From assembly GCA_963969345.1 (NCBI GenBank), contig OZ017770.1:1869246-1933245 (forward strand): a DNA stretch of 64,000 bases, in the 5' to 3' direction. Positions 13,848-26,825 of this stretch are shown here, one piece after another. A program made the translations under genes and the position numbers. The notes under the pieces are model-generated. The model saw only the letters and a list, made by a program, of their open reading frames with translations. It was not told where the DNA came from and did not search any database. The DNA is from Turbatrix aceti (Eukaryota; Nematoda; Chromadorea; Rhabditida; Panagrolaimidae). The stretch's first letter is position 1; every line of letters begins with the position of its first letter.

Positions 13848-16800
13848 ATGTCTGTTGGTGTTGGTGTGATGGAAGAACATGCATCACACAAGAAAAAGAT
13901 TTCTGGTAAGTAATATTGTTTTCTATGGATTAGAAATTAAATCGAAGTTTCAGGTTATGGTGATGAAGATTTATTAGACGGTTTCAATGAATTGGAAAGT
14001 CTAGACGAAGCTTCGAATCAAAATCATATGGACAACGCTGCTGATTCCAACGTGAGTAAACCACTGACTAGATGCTAATGACCTGACTTAAGGATTCTAA
14101 CACCTGAAAAACAGTAGAGAAATGCTTATTGATTGGAAATTCACCGGGAAAAAAACACATAGGCGTGAAAAAAAAATATAACGCGTATTTCTGTAAAAAT
14201 GTATACATATTACCATATTAAAGCATTTTTTGACATCTGTATTTATTTCACTGTCTGAAATATCAACGTACAATTCATCGTTCAATAATTAATTTGAATT
14301 TTATACAGGCGTAAAAAAATTGACACATATAACACAACTTCCTGCTTGTATGACAATATTATAAAAACCATTAACATTAATAAACATTTAACAAAAGTAC
14401 ACTTTTAATAATCAATAATAAAATAATAATCTTGCAGATATACACCGTGAGCGGAATGCCGGGTTCGGTCCCTATGGCATCTCATATGTCAGTACAAAAT
14501 GCTCCTTCACAGATGATGAACCCATCTTCACAGCCCCCACCGCATCAGGCTTCGGGACAATCTCAACCCAGCCAACAGATGCAACAATCACAACACAGCG
14601 CATACCAACAGCAACAAGGCCAGACCCCCATGCTAGCCGAGCTGTTGCAGTCGCAGCCTTCATCTAACCTGAACAGTCCCCGTCAGGCGTCCTTTAATAA
14701 TACATATCAACAGAGAACAAACATGCCAAGGATGGTGGCAAACGCAGGCAATGGTGGAGGCCCAGGCATGATGCCGCAGCAGCAAATGATGTCCCGACCA
14801 TCCATGCCCATGAACATGAGAGCCAACATGGTGCCCCAAATGGCTGGCGGTCAAATGTTTGACCAAGGCTACGCGATGTCTAACCAGCAAGGGCCTATGC
14901 AACCACAGAATGCTCAACAACCTCAGGTACCGCCACAGCAGGGGCAGCAAGGCATGTCCTACCAGTACCCGCCAGGCCCTGTTCAGAACCAAATCAGGCA
15001 AATGACACGCATGTCAGTCAGGGGAATGCAGCCACACCAGATCCCTCAAGGCCAGAATAGGCGCGGCGACATCGCAAAGACTGTTACTATGCAACGAACA
15101 ATGTACCAGCCTCAACAGATCGCGGGGCAGCAAATCTCATCACAACAGCAGTATGACCCTCACTTTGTTAATGGTACGGCCAGCAATGGACCGGTTCATG
15201 CGGGCACCAGACCTCAGAGCGCAAACATGCAAGATGCCAACGGCAGTCAGCCTCCGCAGCCACAAATGCAAGCTCAACCGCCCCAGCAACAAGGCGGCCA
15301 ACCACACTTTGTACAGGTATCTCAATCAGGGCAGTTTCAAGGCAATCAACAGGGGTATATGATGACAAACAGCTCACAAATGCAAAACGGTGGGCAACAA
15401 CGAGGCGGCATGAATTATCATACAAATCAAATTCCACAGCAGCAACAGGTAAGCTTGGTTTTAGAATTTCGCAAAAAGTATATTTTTAACAGATTTTTAA
15501 CGCAGAAAAAATATTTTTAACAGACTGGGCACAAACAATACTCGTATTCATTATTGGGGTCTTTTCTGATGTTCCGGGCAAAAAAGAACGTAAATCGCGG
15601 CATCGGTAATCACAAAAAACGTAAATAATATAGTAGGAACCAAACTAACTCTATGCTATCGTAAAGGAGAGAGTCAAGCGAGACTAGCAAAAGACTATGT
15701 TTTCCCCTAAATGACATTTCGCCAATCGATGGCGCACCCTCGGACCATACACCTAGATTGCTTTTTTTATGTTTTTTTGCTACTTGGCACTCCTTTGCTC
15801 TCCTTGCTTATTACTGACTTCGCCGTTGTTAGCATGACTGCCTACCCAGCCCACACAGTTGTTGATGCCTTCTAATTTACAGTTTCCAATTCGAGATGGT
15901 CAGCAACCGATGCAGCAATCTCCAGGCCCTCAGGGTGTCAGTGGTCCACAGATGAACGGTGTACGACCAATGGGTCCCCACAATGCTCAGATGGTTGGCA
16001 ACATGACTGTAAATAATATTTTTAAATTTATTTATGTAATTTTATGGATTTTTTTAGCATCGCGGACAACCACCTGTAAATTCAATGATGCCGGCGAGCT
16101 CCAGTGTTCCCTCTTCCATGATCTCAGGCTCCCCTGGCAACAGTGACACCCTTTCCAACGTCACCGCACAGCTGAACGGCGGGGCGTGTTCCACGCAAGA
16201 TCCAGAGAAAAGAAAAATGATTCAACAACAGTTAGTGCTGTTGTTGCACGCACATAAGTGTCAGCAGCGTGAAAAGGTGCGTTGTTTTTTTTTACCTATG
16301 ACGGGCATTATAATTTTTTTGCAGGAGGAAAACGGAAGGACAGTACAATCCTGCAACCTACCACACTGCCGGATGATGAAAACCGTTCTCGACCACATGA
16401 CTAACTGCCAAAGTGGTCGTCAATGCAGTGTGCCACACTGCGCATCTTCTCGTCAAATCATTGCTCATTGGAAGAATTGCATAAAAGATGACTGTCCGGT
16501 GTGCAAGCCTCTAAAGAACTTTACACGCAGCACCAACTTTGAATCTCCTGGTCCCAACGTTCCTGACAATTACCCTGATAACGCGTAAGTATTTTTTTAC
16601 TTTCTCATTTCTTATCTAGCTTTTTTTTTAGATTTAACTACTCAAATCCACCAAATCGAAACGTTGTACAGCCAGTGTCTCAACCAGGACAGCAATTTTC
16701 GGGTGGCAACGAAGGATACTCTATACCACCGCCCGATCCTCCCACCCAGATGAAGCCATGGCACTCAACGATTACGACTGATCTCAGGAATCATCTTGTG

Positions 16801-19800
16801 AGCAAACTGGTGAAGACAATCTTTCCCTCACCTGACCCGGCTGCAGTACGTGATCAGAGGTTGAAAGATCTTTTGTCGTACGCCCGCAAGGTAGAAAAGG
16901 AGATGTTTGAGGTGGCGACAGATAAGGTAAGCTTTACTAATTTTCAACGCATTTTTTATGTTTTGTGTTTTCAGGAGGAATACTATCACCTGCTGGCTGA
17001 GAAAATCTACAAAATCCAAAAGGAACTTCAAGAAAAGAAGAACCGGAGGATGGAGTCCAGCCAGAGGGACGGTGAACCTAGACCGTCGTTCCCCCAGTAT
17101 CAGCTGCAGAGCACGGAGGCCATTAAAGCTGAAATGCGTCAAGGCATGCCGCCTGAAATTGCTCCTGAAAGCTCCCCTCTTCCGAATTCCACACTGCCAC
17201 CAGCAGACGTCGAAATGACATCAGCTGAAGTAAAACAAGAGCCGCCCGACGCCGTTGTCGAGTCACAAGAGCCGACGGAATTTCCGACAACTTCGTCGCC
17301 AGAGAAACGCTCGGCACTCCCAACACCTGCACCTACTCCAAACCCAGCCGCAAGTACGGCCCCACCACAGGCAGCCGTGGAGTCGTCTGTGTCTGACAAA
17401 AAGAAAACTCGCTACCCTGTTCATACTTATACCATGGACCCAGAAGAGCTTCGCGAACATTTCCTCGGCGTTTGGAGAGCCTGCGATTACATCGAAGAAG
17501 CTTTGCCCTTCCGTATACCTGTCAATCCTGAGCAGTTGAACATTCCCGACTACTTCGACGTTATCAAAAAACCAATGGATCTTCAAACTATCAGAGATCG
17601 TCTGGATGCCCATTTCTACAAAGAACCAAGAACATTCTGCGACGACTTCTGGCTCATGTTCGAAAATGCGTGGCTCTACAACCGTAAGACCTCAAAGGTT
17701 TATAAGTACTGCACCAAGCTGAGCGAAGTCTTTGCCAACCACATGAATCCCGTTATGGAGAAGCTTGGCTTTTGCTGCTCGTACAAGTATCCTTTCACTC
17801 CACTGTCGCTGTTCTGCTTCGGAACGTCAATGTGCCTGATTGCAAGAGATCAGCAGTACTACCTCTACGATGCGTCATCATCCAAGTTTGGCGTCAACGT
17901 TTCCGAGCGGTACATCTATTGTACGAAATGCTTTGAGAATCTGCCACCAGAGGGAATCAACCTCAACGAAAACCCCGACGATCCGCCAAACTTCGCATCC
18001 AAGGACAAGTTCCAGTTGATGAAGAATGACATCATTCACTTCGAACCACTGGAAAAGTGCGTTGTGTGCAGTCGAGAAGTGCATCGAATTTGTGCCAACT
18101 ACAACAAGAAGGTGTACCCCGATGGATTCGTGTGTCAGACGTGCCAAAAATCATACGACATCAAAATACCGGAAAATCGGTTCACTGCAAAAAGTAAGTT
18201 TTTGAATATGCTCGTACAAATTTTATGTTTAATTTTTTTTTATAGAATTGTCACACTGCAAGCTTTCGACGCACATTGAGACGCGTGTCAACGACTTTAT
18301 CGTCCGGCGTGCGGCACAACTGAGCTGCACCCCTCACGAGGTTGTCATTCGTGTCCTGTGCAGTACTGACAAGGAAGTCGAAGTCAAGAGCAACATGAAG
18401 GACAAGTACCTAACCCAGGGTTTCCCAGAGAAGTTCCCGTACAGGACGAAAGCCGTGTTCGCGTTCGAAATCATCGATAACGTCGAAGTCTGTTTCTTCG
18501 GTCTCCACGTCCAAGAATACGGCAGTGAATGCAAGTCACCCAACAAGCGCCGTGTCTACATCGCGTATCTGGATTCTGTCCACTTTTTCCAACCCCGGGA
18601 GTTGAGGACGGATGTCTATCACGAAATCCTTCTTGCATACCTCCAGTACGTTCGAGACCAAGGCTACGTGATGGCACACATTTGGGCTTGTCCCCCGTCG
18701 GAAGGTGATGACTACATCTTCCATTGCCATCCCCCGGAGCAGAAGATCCCAAAGCCGAAGCGACTTCAAGACTGGTATAAGAAAATGCTGGACAAGGGTG
18801 TGCAAGAGAGAATTGTCGTCGAGTACAAGGACATCTACAAACAGGCGAAGGACGACAACTTGCAAAGTCCCATGGAATTGCCCTACTTCGAAGGAGACTT
18901 CTGGCCCAACATCATCGAGGACATCATTCGCGAGGTCGATAAGGAAGAGCGTGAACGAAAACGACAGGAAGACGCCCTCGGAACAAACGATGAGGAGGAT
19001 GAAGTCTGCTCAATGGATGACACAAAAATGAGAAGACCAGGAGACGTTCAGTAAGTGAATTTTATTAAACTCATAACTCCCTGATTCTAATGTTATATTT
19101 TTTTTAGAGCAAAGGCGAAGAAGAAATTGAAGAAGATCTCCAAGAAGAAAAAGGGCTCTATTGGCAACGAAATCACCGACAAACTCTTATCAACGCTGGA
19201 AAAGCATAAAGAAGTTTTCTTTACCATCCGGTTGCGATCAGTCTCCGATGAGCAAAAGAACGAATCCATCCCCATCACCGACGCCGATCCTTTGATGCCA
19301 AGTGAACTCATGGACGGTCGTGACACATTCCTCAACAAAGCAAGAGATGAGCACTGGGAATTCTCTTCCATGAGACGTGCCAAATACTCAACGCTGTGTT
19401 TCTGTCACGCTCTTCACAACCAGGAAAGCAAAGACATGACTTACTCGTGCAACACCTGCAGTGCAAATGCCAACTGGCATTGCGGTCAGTGCGACGATTT
19501 TGACCTCTGCGACTCATGCCATAGTCAAGTGAAGCACGAACACAGACTGGAAAAGATTAACAGCATCATTGACGTGGAGAAAGGCAATGATCCTCAGCAC
19601 ACGCGGAATGAGTCGATTGCACGCTGCATTCAGTCCCTTGTTCACGCATGTCAATGCCGCGACGCAAACTGCCGACGTGCAACGTGCCACAAAATGAAGA
19701 AGGTCGTTCAGCACACGAAGCTCTGCAAGAAAAGGCAGCAAACCAACTGTCCTGTATGCAAGCAACTCATTGCTTTGTGTTGTTACCACGCAAAACATTG

Positions 19801-20691
19801 CAACCAGAAGCAGTGCGCTGTGCCGTTCTGCTCCAACATTCGTCAAAAGCTGCAAGAACAAAAACGCCTTCAAAATCGTCGTGCCGACATGCTAATGCGA
19901 CGTCGTATGGACAAGCTGCAGTCAACCAACTCCGGTGGCATGCCACCAGTGCAAGCCAGCATGGGTCAGATGCAAGGTGGATCGCAACAGCAACAACTTA
20001 TGGCCCAGATGCAGCAACAACAACAACACCAAGCTCAGGCACAGGCTCAGATGCGATCCCAGCATAGCATGGATAAGCCAAGCACCTCCGGACAGCAGTA
20101 CAGTGGGCAGCAGCAGCCTGTCTCCGGTCAGAACTTCTCCCAGCAGCAGTTCCAGCACGTGGCTCAGACACAGCAGTCTGGAAGCGGGCAACCAATGCAT
20201 GTGAGGCAACAGCAGCAGATGAACGTAAGTCTTTGACATTTTATGAAAACAGTTTTTTCAACCAATTTTTTTCAGAGTCGCATGGTTTACATGTCACCGC
20301 AAGGAGGATCCCAAGAACAGTACATGCAACAGCAGCAGCAGCAGCAACATCCACAGCAACAAAGGTACGTCATGCAAACGCAATCACAACATCAACAATC
20401 GTCTCAACAAGGGTTCGCCCAGATGGCGCAGCCAGGTAGTGTCGGCATTCCGGCAGCCAAGAGACCACGCTTTGTCGTCGCTTCTTCTCCCGGAGTTATG
20501 TCGCAACAGCAACAGTCACCGGGACCTGGCATGATGCAGTCTAACTCGCGAGGAAGTAAGTCCATTGCTTTTCCCCTTGTTTAATCCAATCTTATCTTTT
20601 TTTTTTAGACTTCAGACCTGGAATGTACGGCAAATCCAATGGGCCCACTAATCCTGGGCAGTACCAACAACAGCCCAGTGGCTACAAGTAA
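13848..20691 (+). CDS. cbp-1: CREB-binding protein/p300 histone acetyltransferase
   Basis: Twelve exons: 13848-13905, 13954-14051, 14438-15448, 15883-16008, 16058-16276, 16325-16584, 16632-16926, 16975-18193, 18246-19050, 19108-20224, 20276-20555, 20609-20691; 1856 aa. Domain order matches CBP/p300: an LxxLL-type motif (MLAELLQSQ, about residue 120), TAZ1 (about 476-567, all HCCC zinc ligands present), KIX (about 628-710), bromodomain (about 840-953), atypical RING/PHD (about 954-1090), acetyltransferase (about 1096-1420, with DYIFHCHPP and [13 protein letters not shown]), ZZ finger (about 1461-1505), TAZ2 (about 1531-1615) and a Gln-rich tail. This nuclear coactivator acetylates histones and other proteins and docks activators through TAZ and KIX. 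The two short first exons encode the acidic [18 protein letters not shown] segment, comparable to the CBP N-terminus; the ATG at 13848 follows an in-frame stop. The exact first exon is the least certain part. Confidence 0.95.
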
Positions 20692-21300
20692 CGATAGACG
20701 CAACTACTGTCACCAAGATGTCCTCATTCACTCACACTCCATCGAATAACGTCAGCTGGTCTACGTCTTTTCGACAAAAGATACCCAATCACTCAGAGTT
20801 TTTCGCAAATGTTTCATTGTTTCTCAGATTTTTCAAAATTAACAGATTTTTCCTTCTCGATACGATCCTTTTGTGTTTTGTTTGTAAATTTTTGCCCGAC
20901 TTTTTTCGACTTTTTTTAACGACGGGTCGTATGGTGACGTGGTAAAACTAACACTCGAATTTGAATGCAAATCGTAAACCTACTGCGCCTCCGTATCTGC
21001 CGGGTGGATTTGTCACGAAGAAAGACTACAGTATTTCCTTCCGGCTTTTTTGTTAAGGGGAAGACGTGGTGTTGTTGACATTGTTTTTTTTTGTTTTTAG
21101 CCTTACAATATCAACTGATCTCAGTGCCTCATGTATCATTACTTTGTTTTAACGAAGATTGGAGCCAAATTACTGCCTAGATCGAATACATTTTTTAAAA
21201 CTAAAATATAATTTGTATTATAGCTGGCACAAATAAAGAATTGCAATTAATCATGCTTAAACTTGCAAAAATAAAAAAACAAAGCTGCATTTAGTTTTTT
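20692..21300 (+). other. cbp-1 3' untranslated region
   Basis: After the TAA at 20689-20691 the sequence is AT-rich with T-runs and no ORF of interest. A canonical AATAAA lies at 21232-21237, about 540 nt downstream of the stop, which would be a reasonable polyadenylation signal for cbp-1. Confidence 0.5.
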
Positions 21301-21561
21301 CTATGTAAAATAACAGCAATCAGATAGATTTTCGTTCGCGCCAGTGCTGAGTGGAGCGATTTCAGGACCGGTCGAAAACCCTGTAAATTTATGCCTAAAA
21401 GACTCGAGCGCATCGCGTTCAAATTTATAATAACAAGCAATTTTTAAAAGATTCACAATACACGCTTGTGTGAGTATTGCGAATGGTTGAAAATGTTGCA
21501 AAAAGAAGCAAAAAAAATATTCTTCAATGTTTTTCATTATTCTATATTTTGAATAATATAA

Positions 21562-22105
21562 CGCCTCATCCACCAGTGCATCACCCCTGCCGTCCTCTAC
21601 GGCTGTGAGACGTGGGCATTCACGAAAGACGGAGCTCAGACGCTCATCCGCGGCCAGCGACGTCTCGAACGTGCAATTCTCAGCGCACGTTTGATCGACA
21701 AGCTGCCGTCAGACTCCATCCGTCAACGCACGAAGCTCAAGGACTGGTACGCAACGGCCCTGCTGCGCAAAGCCAGGTTCGCCAAAAAGCCAGCAACGGA
21801 CAACTGGGCAACCCGCCTAAGCCACTGGAAGCCGCAAGACCAGCCAGTGCCTCCGACCGCGCCAAAGAACAAGCGTCCGCCAGGCCACCCTTCGAGGCGA
21901 TGGACCGACGACTTTGCGGCCTTCCAGAACGCTCCTGCTAAGGACTACGACGTGACGCAGGTAGCTACGATTGACGGCGCCCTCTTCGTGCAATCTCGAT
22001 ACTCATCACTGTCTCTTTAATTTTGTAATGAGCAATTATGCACGAGTAAGAGTAATAAAGTAAAGTAAAGTAAAGTAAAGTAAAGTAAAGTAAAGTAAAG
22101 TAAAG
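21562..22105 (+). mobile_element. 5'-truncated non-LTR (LINE) retrotransposon, 3' end with TAAAG tail
   Basis: One open frame runs from 21562 to the TAA at 22018-22020 (152 aa) with no start at its left end. It opens with HQCITPAVLYGCETWAF and later has GHPSRRWTDDFAAF. These are hallmarks of the C-terminal region after the reverse transcriptase domain in RTE/CR1-like LINE polyproteins. A short 3' UTR is followed by ten TAAAG units at 22056-22105, the kind of simple-repeat tail such elements carry. The endonuclease and most of the reverse transcriptase are missing, so this is a dead 5'-truncated copy. The frame is intact, and its higher GC than the flanks suggests fairly recent insertion. Confidence 0.8.
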
Positions 22106-22617
22106 GCACAGACTGAAAAATGTTTTAAACATAATGGACGTCAAATTTGTCCAGCATTTTGATTTTCACAAAAAAAAATTGATCAAGTCATAATTGAGAA
22201 AATTAACGTTTGCCATAAACATGCACTGAAGAATAAGAAAAAGCAGAGAAGGGGGAAACAAATGTAAGCAAAGCTCCAAACTCAATCAACAGATTTGAAT
22301 GCGTTTTGTCGTCGAATTCGTTGCCGATTAAGGTGAAGAATCGCATCTTTTTTTTGGAGTAGATCCGGCAAATTTTGAGGCAAAAGGGAAAAAAACACAA
22401 TTTTTGGTTGCAGTTTTTGGCGTAAAAGTGACATAAAGCAGTTAAATACTTGCAGTACTGACAATCGTTTTACAGAGGCTTGTTACAGAAATTTGCGTGG
22501 TGTATTTCATTTATTTCATTTCATTTATTCTCTAACTCGTACGCACCATATCATACATACAACACTACAATGAACAGTCAGAAGGTGATGAAGATGATGA
22601 TGGTGACTCGTACGACA

Positions 22618-22649
22618 ATTTTTCTCTAGGCAATTGCCTAGAGAAAAAT
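22618..22649. repeat. perfect 32-bp palindrome
   Basis: Each arm reads ATTTTTCTCTAGGCAA, and the two arms meet with no spacer. A further direct copy of one arm (GACAATTTTTCTCTAGGCAA) follows at 22654-22673. It lies just beyond the decayed KIX fragment. Confidence 0.85.
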
Positions 22650-22679
22650 GCAGGACAATTTTTCTCTAGGCAATAACTT

Positions 22680-23104
22680 ACATGAACAAGAACCATTGTA
22701 TCATTATGTTGATTCTGACTTTCAATCAAGTTATTTTTAGGCTGATTTAGCTGTGATATTGATTCCAAAATATTCTTGAATGACGATTCTAGTTCACTGG
22801 CTTTGAACTTTGTATGTTCATATAGTTCCTTTTGGTTTTGTAGATCTTCTCAACTAACAGTATTTGTCTTTAAAAAATTTACCCTTTTAAAGAAGTGTTA
22901 AACATAAATAAAATTTACTTTGTTGTTTGCGTTATAAAACATCTTTTTTTCTACTTTGCAATCATACGAACGAAGATTGTTCATCATCTGATTGTGTACT
23001 GTTGCCGAGTCAAATAAAGGCAAGAGTGTTTCCAGCAGTTTTCTCGCATTTTTTATTTCATTTAAAAATACAAGGCTCTCTCCCCAAATGGCTGCAGCAG
23101 TCAC
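22680..23104 (-). pseudogene. decayed KIX-domain fragment related to cbp-1
   Basis: On the minus strand, 23040-22919 encodes a stretch that aligns with the KIX domain of the neighbouring cbp-1: ETLLPLFDSATVHNQ and CDCKVEKKMF-like residues against [15 protein letters not shown] and ARKVEKEMF. The stretch ends NANNK followed by a GTAAAT donor, at exactly the place where cbp-1 has an intron (ATDK|gtaagc). After a short AT-rich gap, an AAAG acceptor is followed from 22867 by LLVEKIYK, matching HLLAEKIYK of cbp-1. There the frame breaks: relative to cbp-1 one base of the ATC codon is missing, so QKELYE continues in another frame. The phase at the acceptor is also disturbed. I infer a pseudogene fragment copied with its intron, in inverse orientation to cbp-1. 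No start, TAZ or bromodomain is seen with it. Confidence 0.7.
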
Positions 23105-25176
23105 TTCAAGCGACGCACAACTATATGCGAAAAAAGTTGTCGGTGGTTACGGTAGTTTTGTTAAATCAGAAAATCTGCAAATTTTTAAAACGTGAAGTTA
23201 ACAACATTTAATCCAAAAAAATTCCTTATCAAAGCAAGGTTTCAATGAACTTTTTGAATTTTACACCGAATAACTATTACATTTAACTGGATAAGTAACA
23301 AAGAATCTACCAGTCATTTTTTCGTACACTGGAACCAATGTTCAAAACGCGAAGCAGCACACTTTCATTGCCATCTCCAAAAACACACACTTTGCGTCAT
23401 GTCGTTCTAGTAATGTTGCAAATGACGATTAAAAAAATACAATTGATTACAAAAATGTTGAAAACCAGTAAAAACGCAATCACAAAAATAAGCACGATTA
23501 TTACGGAAAATATAACATGTTTTTTAGGGCTGCCACAATTGACAACATTCAAGACTCAATTTGTCTCTTCAATGCAAGAAGATACAAAAAAGCAAAAATG
23601 CCCGACCCGAAAACCGAGCTTTCGGGTATCCGTCTGAAAACCCTATTCAGAATCTGAATTTTTGTGTTTTAAAACATGGTTGTCATTTGAACTAAATTTT
23701 TGTACTAAACATCCCAGTATTTGTGTCGTAACGAATCGCACATTTGTAGTTTCTTTAAACAAAATTTTCTGATTATAAAAATGATTTTATTTTACAAAAC
23801 TGTTGCCGCCGCCATGATTTTTTGTTTATTACGAGAACATATGCAGTGCTGGGTTTATTACAAGCACAAATGTTTGGTTCGGAGACGACAGAAAAAAATC
23901 GAGCAGCTTGAATGCTTGGTTCTTCGATTTTGGCTCAGATAACAACTCCGTTTTAAAATTACAGAAAAAATTTCACTAACATAAGCGCCCGCCCGCTTCC
24001 TGCAAAGTAAGTGACTGGCTGCAGCCGTCCTAACGAGCGACTCACAACCATACTACTGACGGGATTTACCTTTTGAACAGATGCTGGCTTCCAGTTGCAT
24101 ACTGTCATATGCACTTTGCAAAATATTACGAAAAATGAATGCAAAGGTGGAATTCTGCCAGGACTTCAGCTTAAAAAGCTGCAAAAACACATTTTTCCAC
24201 CTCAAAAAAACTCTGACAGAAAAAGAATGGCCACGCCGTTGAATACTATTTTGTTATGCTAAACAAAAAAATGAAAAAGCATAATGATTGATGAGTAAAG
24301 TTGTTTCATTTAATTTAAAACTAATACTCGAGGTAGTCTTGTATTATCAATCAATAAAAGATAACCTTCATAAAAACAGGCAGAGATGATTCGATGCGGG
24401 CTCACCACGAATAAAAATCGAAACCCTCACAGCTTGCATTTCTTCTGGAAGCAAAGTGCACAGTTGTTTCTAACGAGAGTTCGTGAACGTGGTTTCGTCT
24501 ATGTTTGTTATTATGCTATTTGACTTATATAGTTGTTATAATTAGGTTGTGATATAGAAAGATGAATGATAGTCATGACTAAGATTACTTTGTAAATGAA
24601 CTTTGGCGTGTTCAAGCAGTGCTTTTTGCATTATTGTCGTCTTATTTGACTTTGTCCAGATGTGGCATCAGCAGAATAAACCGTAGTTACTTAAAAAAAA
24701 AGAACGCCAGCCATCTAAAGTGAATTATTGATTAGTAGCGATAAGTAATGTGAGGTTTCACCACGAAAAAAGCCGCCAGCAGAGAGCATATGCACGATTG
24801 TTTTCAAAGTGGTTCAGTGAAACAGCATAGTTTGTGTTTATTATCATCTTTGTTTATCATTATGAACGTTATAATGAGTTTGTGATGCGCTCCATATCCA
24901 TTTGAACAGGAAAATATCTGTCAATAACTTTATAGGTATTATAATTAGTGATATTTTAATAAACATGAAACTTTGATTTCTTTGCTGTTTTGCATTCCCG
25001 CTGGCGCTCACCACAATAGTTTTCTTTTTCAACTTTTCTTTATTCCAGTATTTTTTGCTTCTTGATTTGTGTTGCGATTCAGAAGGTTGCGTGTTTAATG
25101 CTTGTGCTCATATCTATGTTTTGGTGTGCTCGTGTTTTATTATCTTAACGATTATCTTATTGTAGTTCGATACCAG
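23105..25176. other. intergenic, nothing recognised
   Basis: About 2 kb of AT-rich sequence between the KIX fragment and the TAZ1-only gene. I looked for further cbp-like exons on both strands and saw none. Scattered small ORFs show no family resemblance. Confidence 0.5.
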
Positions 25177-25571
25177 ATGTCTGCTTTTGATAATCCCGAA
25201 AAACTCCACGTTTTGAGGCAGCTACTGGTGAATCTGATTCACGCCCAGCACTGCAAGGGTTCCGTAAGTTTTTCATTTTTTTTCCCACAAAGAAATTTTA
25301 AAGTTGACTGAATTTAAGGATTCTCATTGCCAATTCCCTCATTGCGGGCTTATGAAGGACGTTGTTCGGCATATTCCGCAGTGTTCTGCGGAATTGCGCT
25401 GCAATGTTCGTCTTTGTTCTGCTTCTACTCAGGTTCTGAATCATTGGAATCAGTGTAACAAACTGGCGTGTGCCCTTTGTTCCATGGGCCGCGAAGCGCT
25501 GCATCACCAGCAACAGCATCAACAACAACAACAGCAGCAACAACAGCAGGAACAACAGCAGGAACAGCAGC

Positions 25572-25635
<64 letters not shown>

Positions 25636-25676
25636 GCAGGAACAACAGCAGGAACAACAGCAGGAACAACAGCAGG

Positions 25677-25713
<37 letters not shown>

Positions 25714-26034
25714 GCAGGAACAACAGCAGCAACTCCAGCACGAGCCCCTTGAGGGCAGCTTGTACGTCGAGGGCGAAGAACAGGTCCATGTTTCGGGAGA
25801 ATTTTCTCTGGATGCGATCATGCTACCTGGATTTCCTGATGGTACTTTTAAAAATCACCACAAAACCTATTTATTATCTCATGTTTTTTAGACGTCCGAG
25901 ATATGATTTTGGCCTCTATGTTGGAAGATGGAGCGCTCTCTGGAACTGCAACGGTTGAGACGACTACAGAAACGTTTGTCAATGGCCTTCACATTAATCG
26001 TGTTTCGACTAAAACTTACAGCTGGAGTGTCTAA
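25177..26034 (+). CDS. TAZ1-only, polyglutamine CBP-like protein
   Basis: Exons 25177-25263, 25319-25841, 25892-26034, all in phase; 250 aa. Residues about 5-80 are a TAZ1 zinc domain. The three HCCC clusters are complete: HAQHC with CQFPHC, HIPQC with RCNVRLC, and HWNQC with ACALC. Each corresponds to HAHKC/CNLPHC, HMTNC/QCSVPHC and HWKNC/DCPVC in cbp-1. The first intron falls at the same place in the domain as in cbp-1. A long Gln/Glu run (CAA/CAG repeats, 25504-25740) and a roughly 80-residue acidic tail follow. KIX, bromodomain and acetyltransferase are absent, so it cannot act as a CBP enzyme. By inference it could bind the activation domains that TAZ1 of CBP binds, as competitor or adaptor. 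The start is the first ATG after a possible CCAG acceptor; an upstream exon cannot be excluded. Confidence 0.72.
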
Positions 26035-26825
26035 TTTGTTGTGGTGTTTTGCTATTTAAAATTTCAGTATAATTGATAATGGAAGTGTAAACTTGTGGCT
26101 CCCTGAATTTAAGGAGAATTGGAGAAAGTTGGCAGATTCCACTGGACGAACCCCAAAGATCGTTGACCTTGAGGAGGGTAGGGTGTTTCGGGCACTGTAA
26201 CAAATAACCCGCGTCTTGCGTGACTCTTTCAAGTCAGACTTTTTTCTCTTTACTTGGTAATCTTTGAGCTTTAGAAAAAAAAATTCAAAACAGTCAAAAA
26301 ATTTATCAAAAAACTTACGCATTTTGTGTAATTATGAATAATAACGCTTGGAAACCGGGGCCTTGGGAATTTAGGGATCGACTTGAGGCTGGGAAAGGGG
26401 AGAATTGGGGGCAAAAGTCGGCGTGGACGGGTAAAATTTTCTCCGTCGGGGACAGACATAGTCGGAGACGGAGGAACTTAAGGCTCGCATAACCCTTTTT
26501 GTAGTGCACGTCATTTAGTGCACGTTATCTATATGTGATGCTGAACTTTTTGCAAATGAGAACTTATATTTTTTCATTTTGCACTAGCAAGAAAGGAATT
26601 CTATTTTTTTTAAATAACAAACGTGCAGATAATCGCAATAATAATGACACTAATACAAATTGGAAAATATTTTATTTTTAAAGGTAGGTATTAAAAAATA
26701 GACAAATTAAAAGAAAATTAAAAAAATAAACCAGCCGGAGGGAAAATATTTGAGGTTTTGTGGAAGATATATTTGATTTTAACGTTGAAATGTGCTGTCC
26801 TTTATATCTACATTTTATTGGCATA
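26035..26825. other. intergenic, nothing recognised
   Basis: Sequence between the TAZ1-only gene and the convergent nuclear receptor gene. Small ORFs on the minus strand show no similarity that I recognise. A GGGAAAGGGG-type purine patch lies at 26340-26470. Confidence 0.4.

Noticed and set aside
25519..25821. Long poly-Leu, poly-Cys, poly-Thr and poly-Asn frames
   Set aside because: These are alternative-frame readings of the CAA/CAG repeat that encodes polyglutamine in the TAZ1-only gene.
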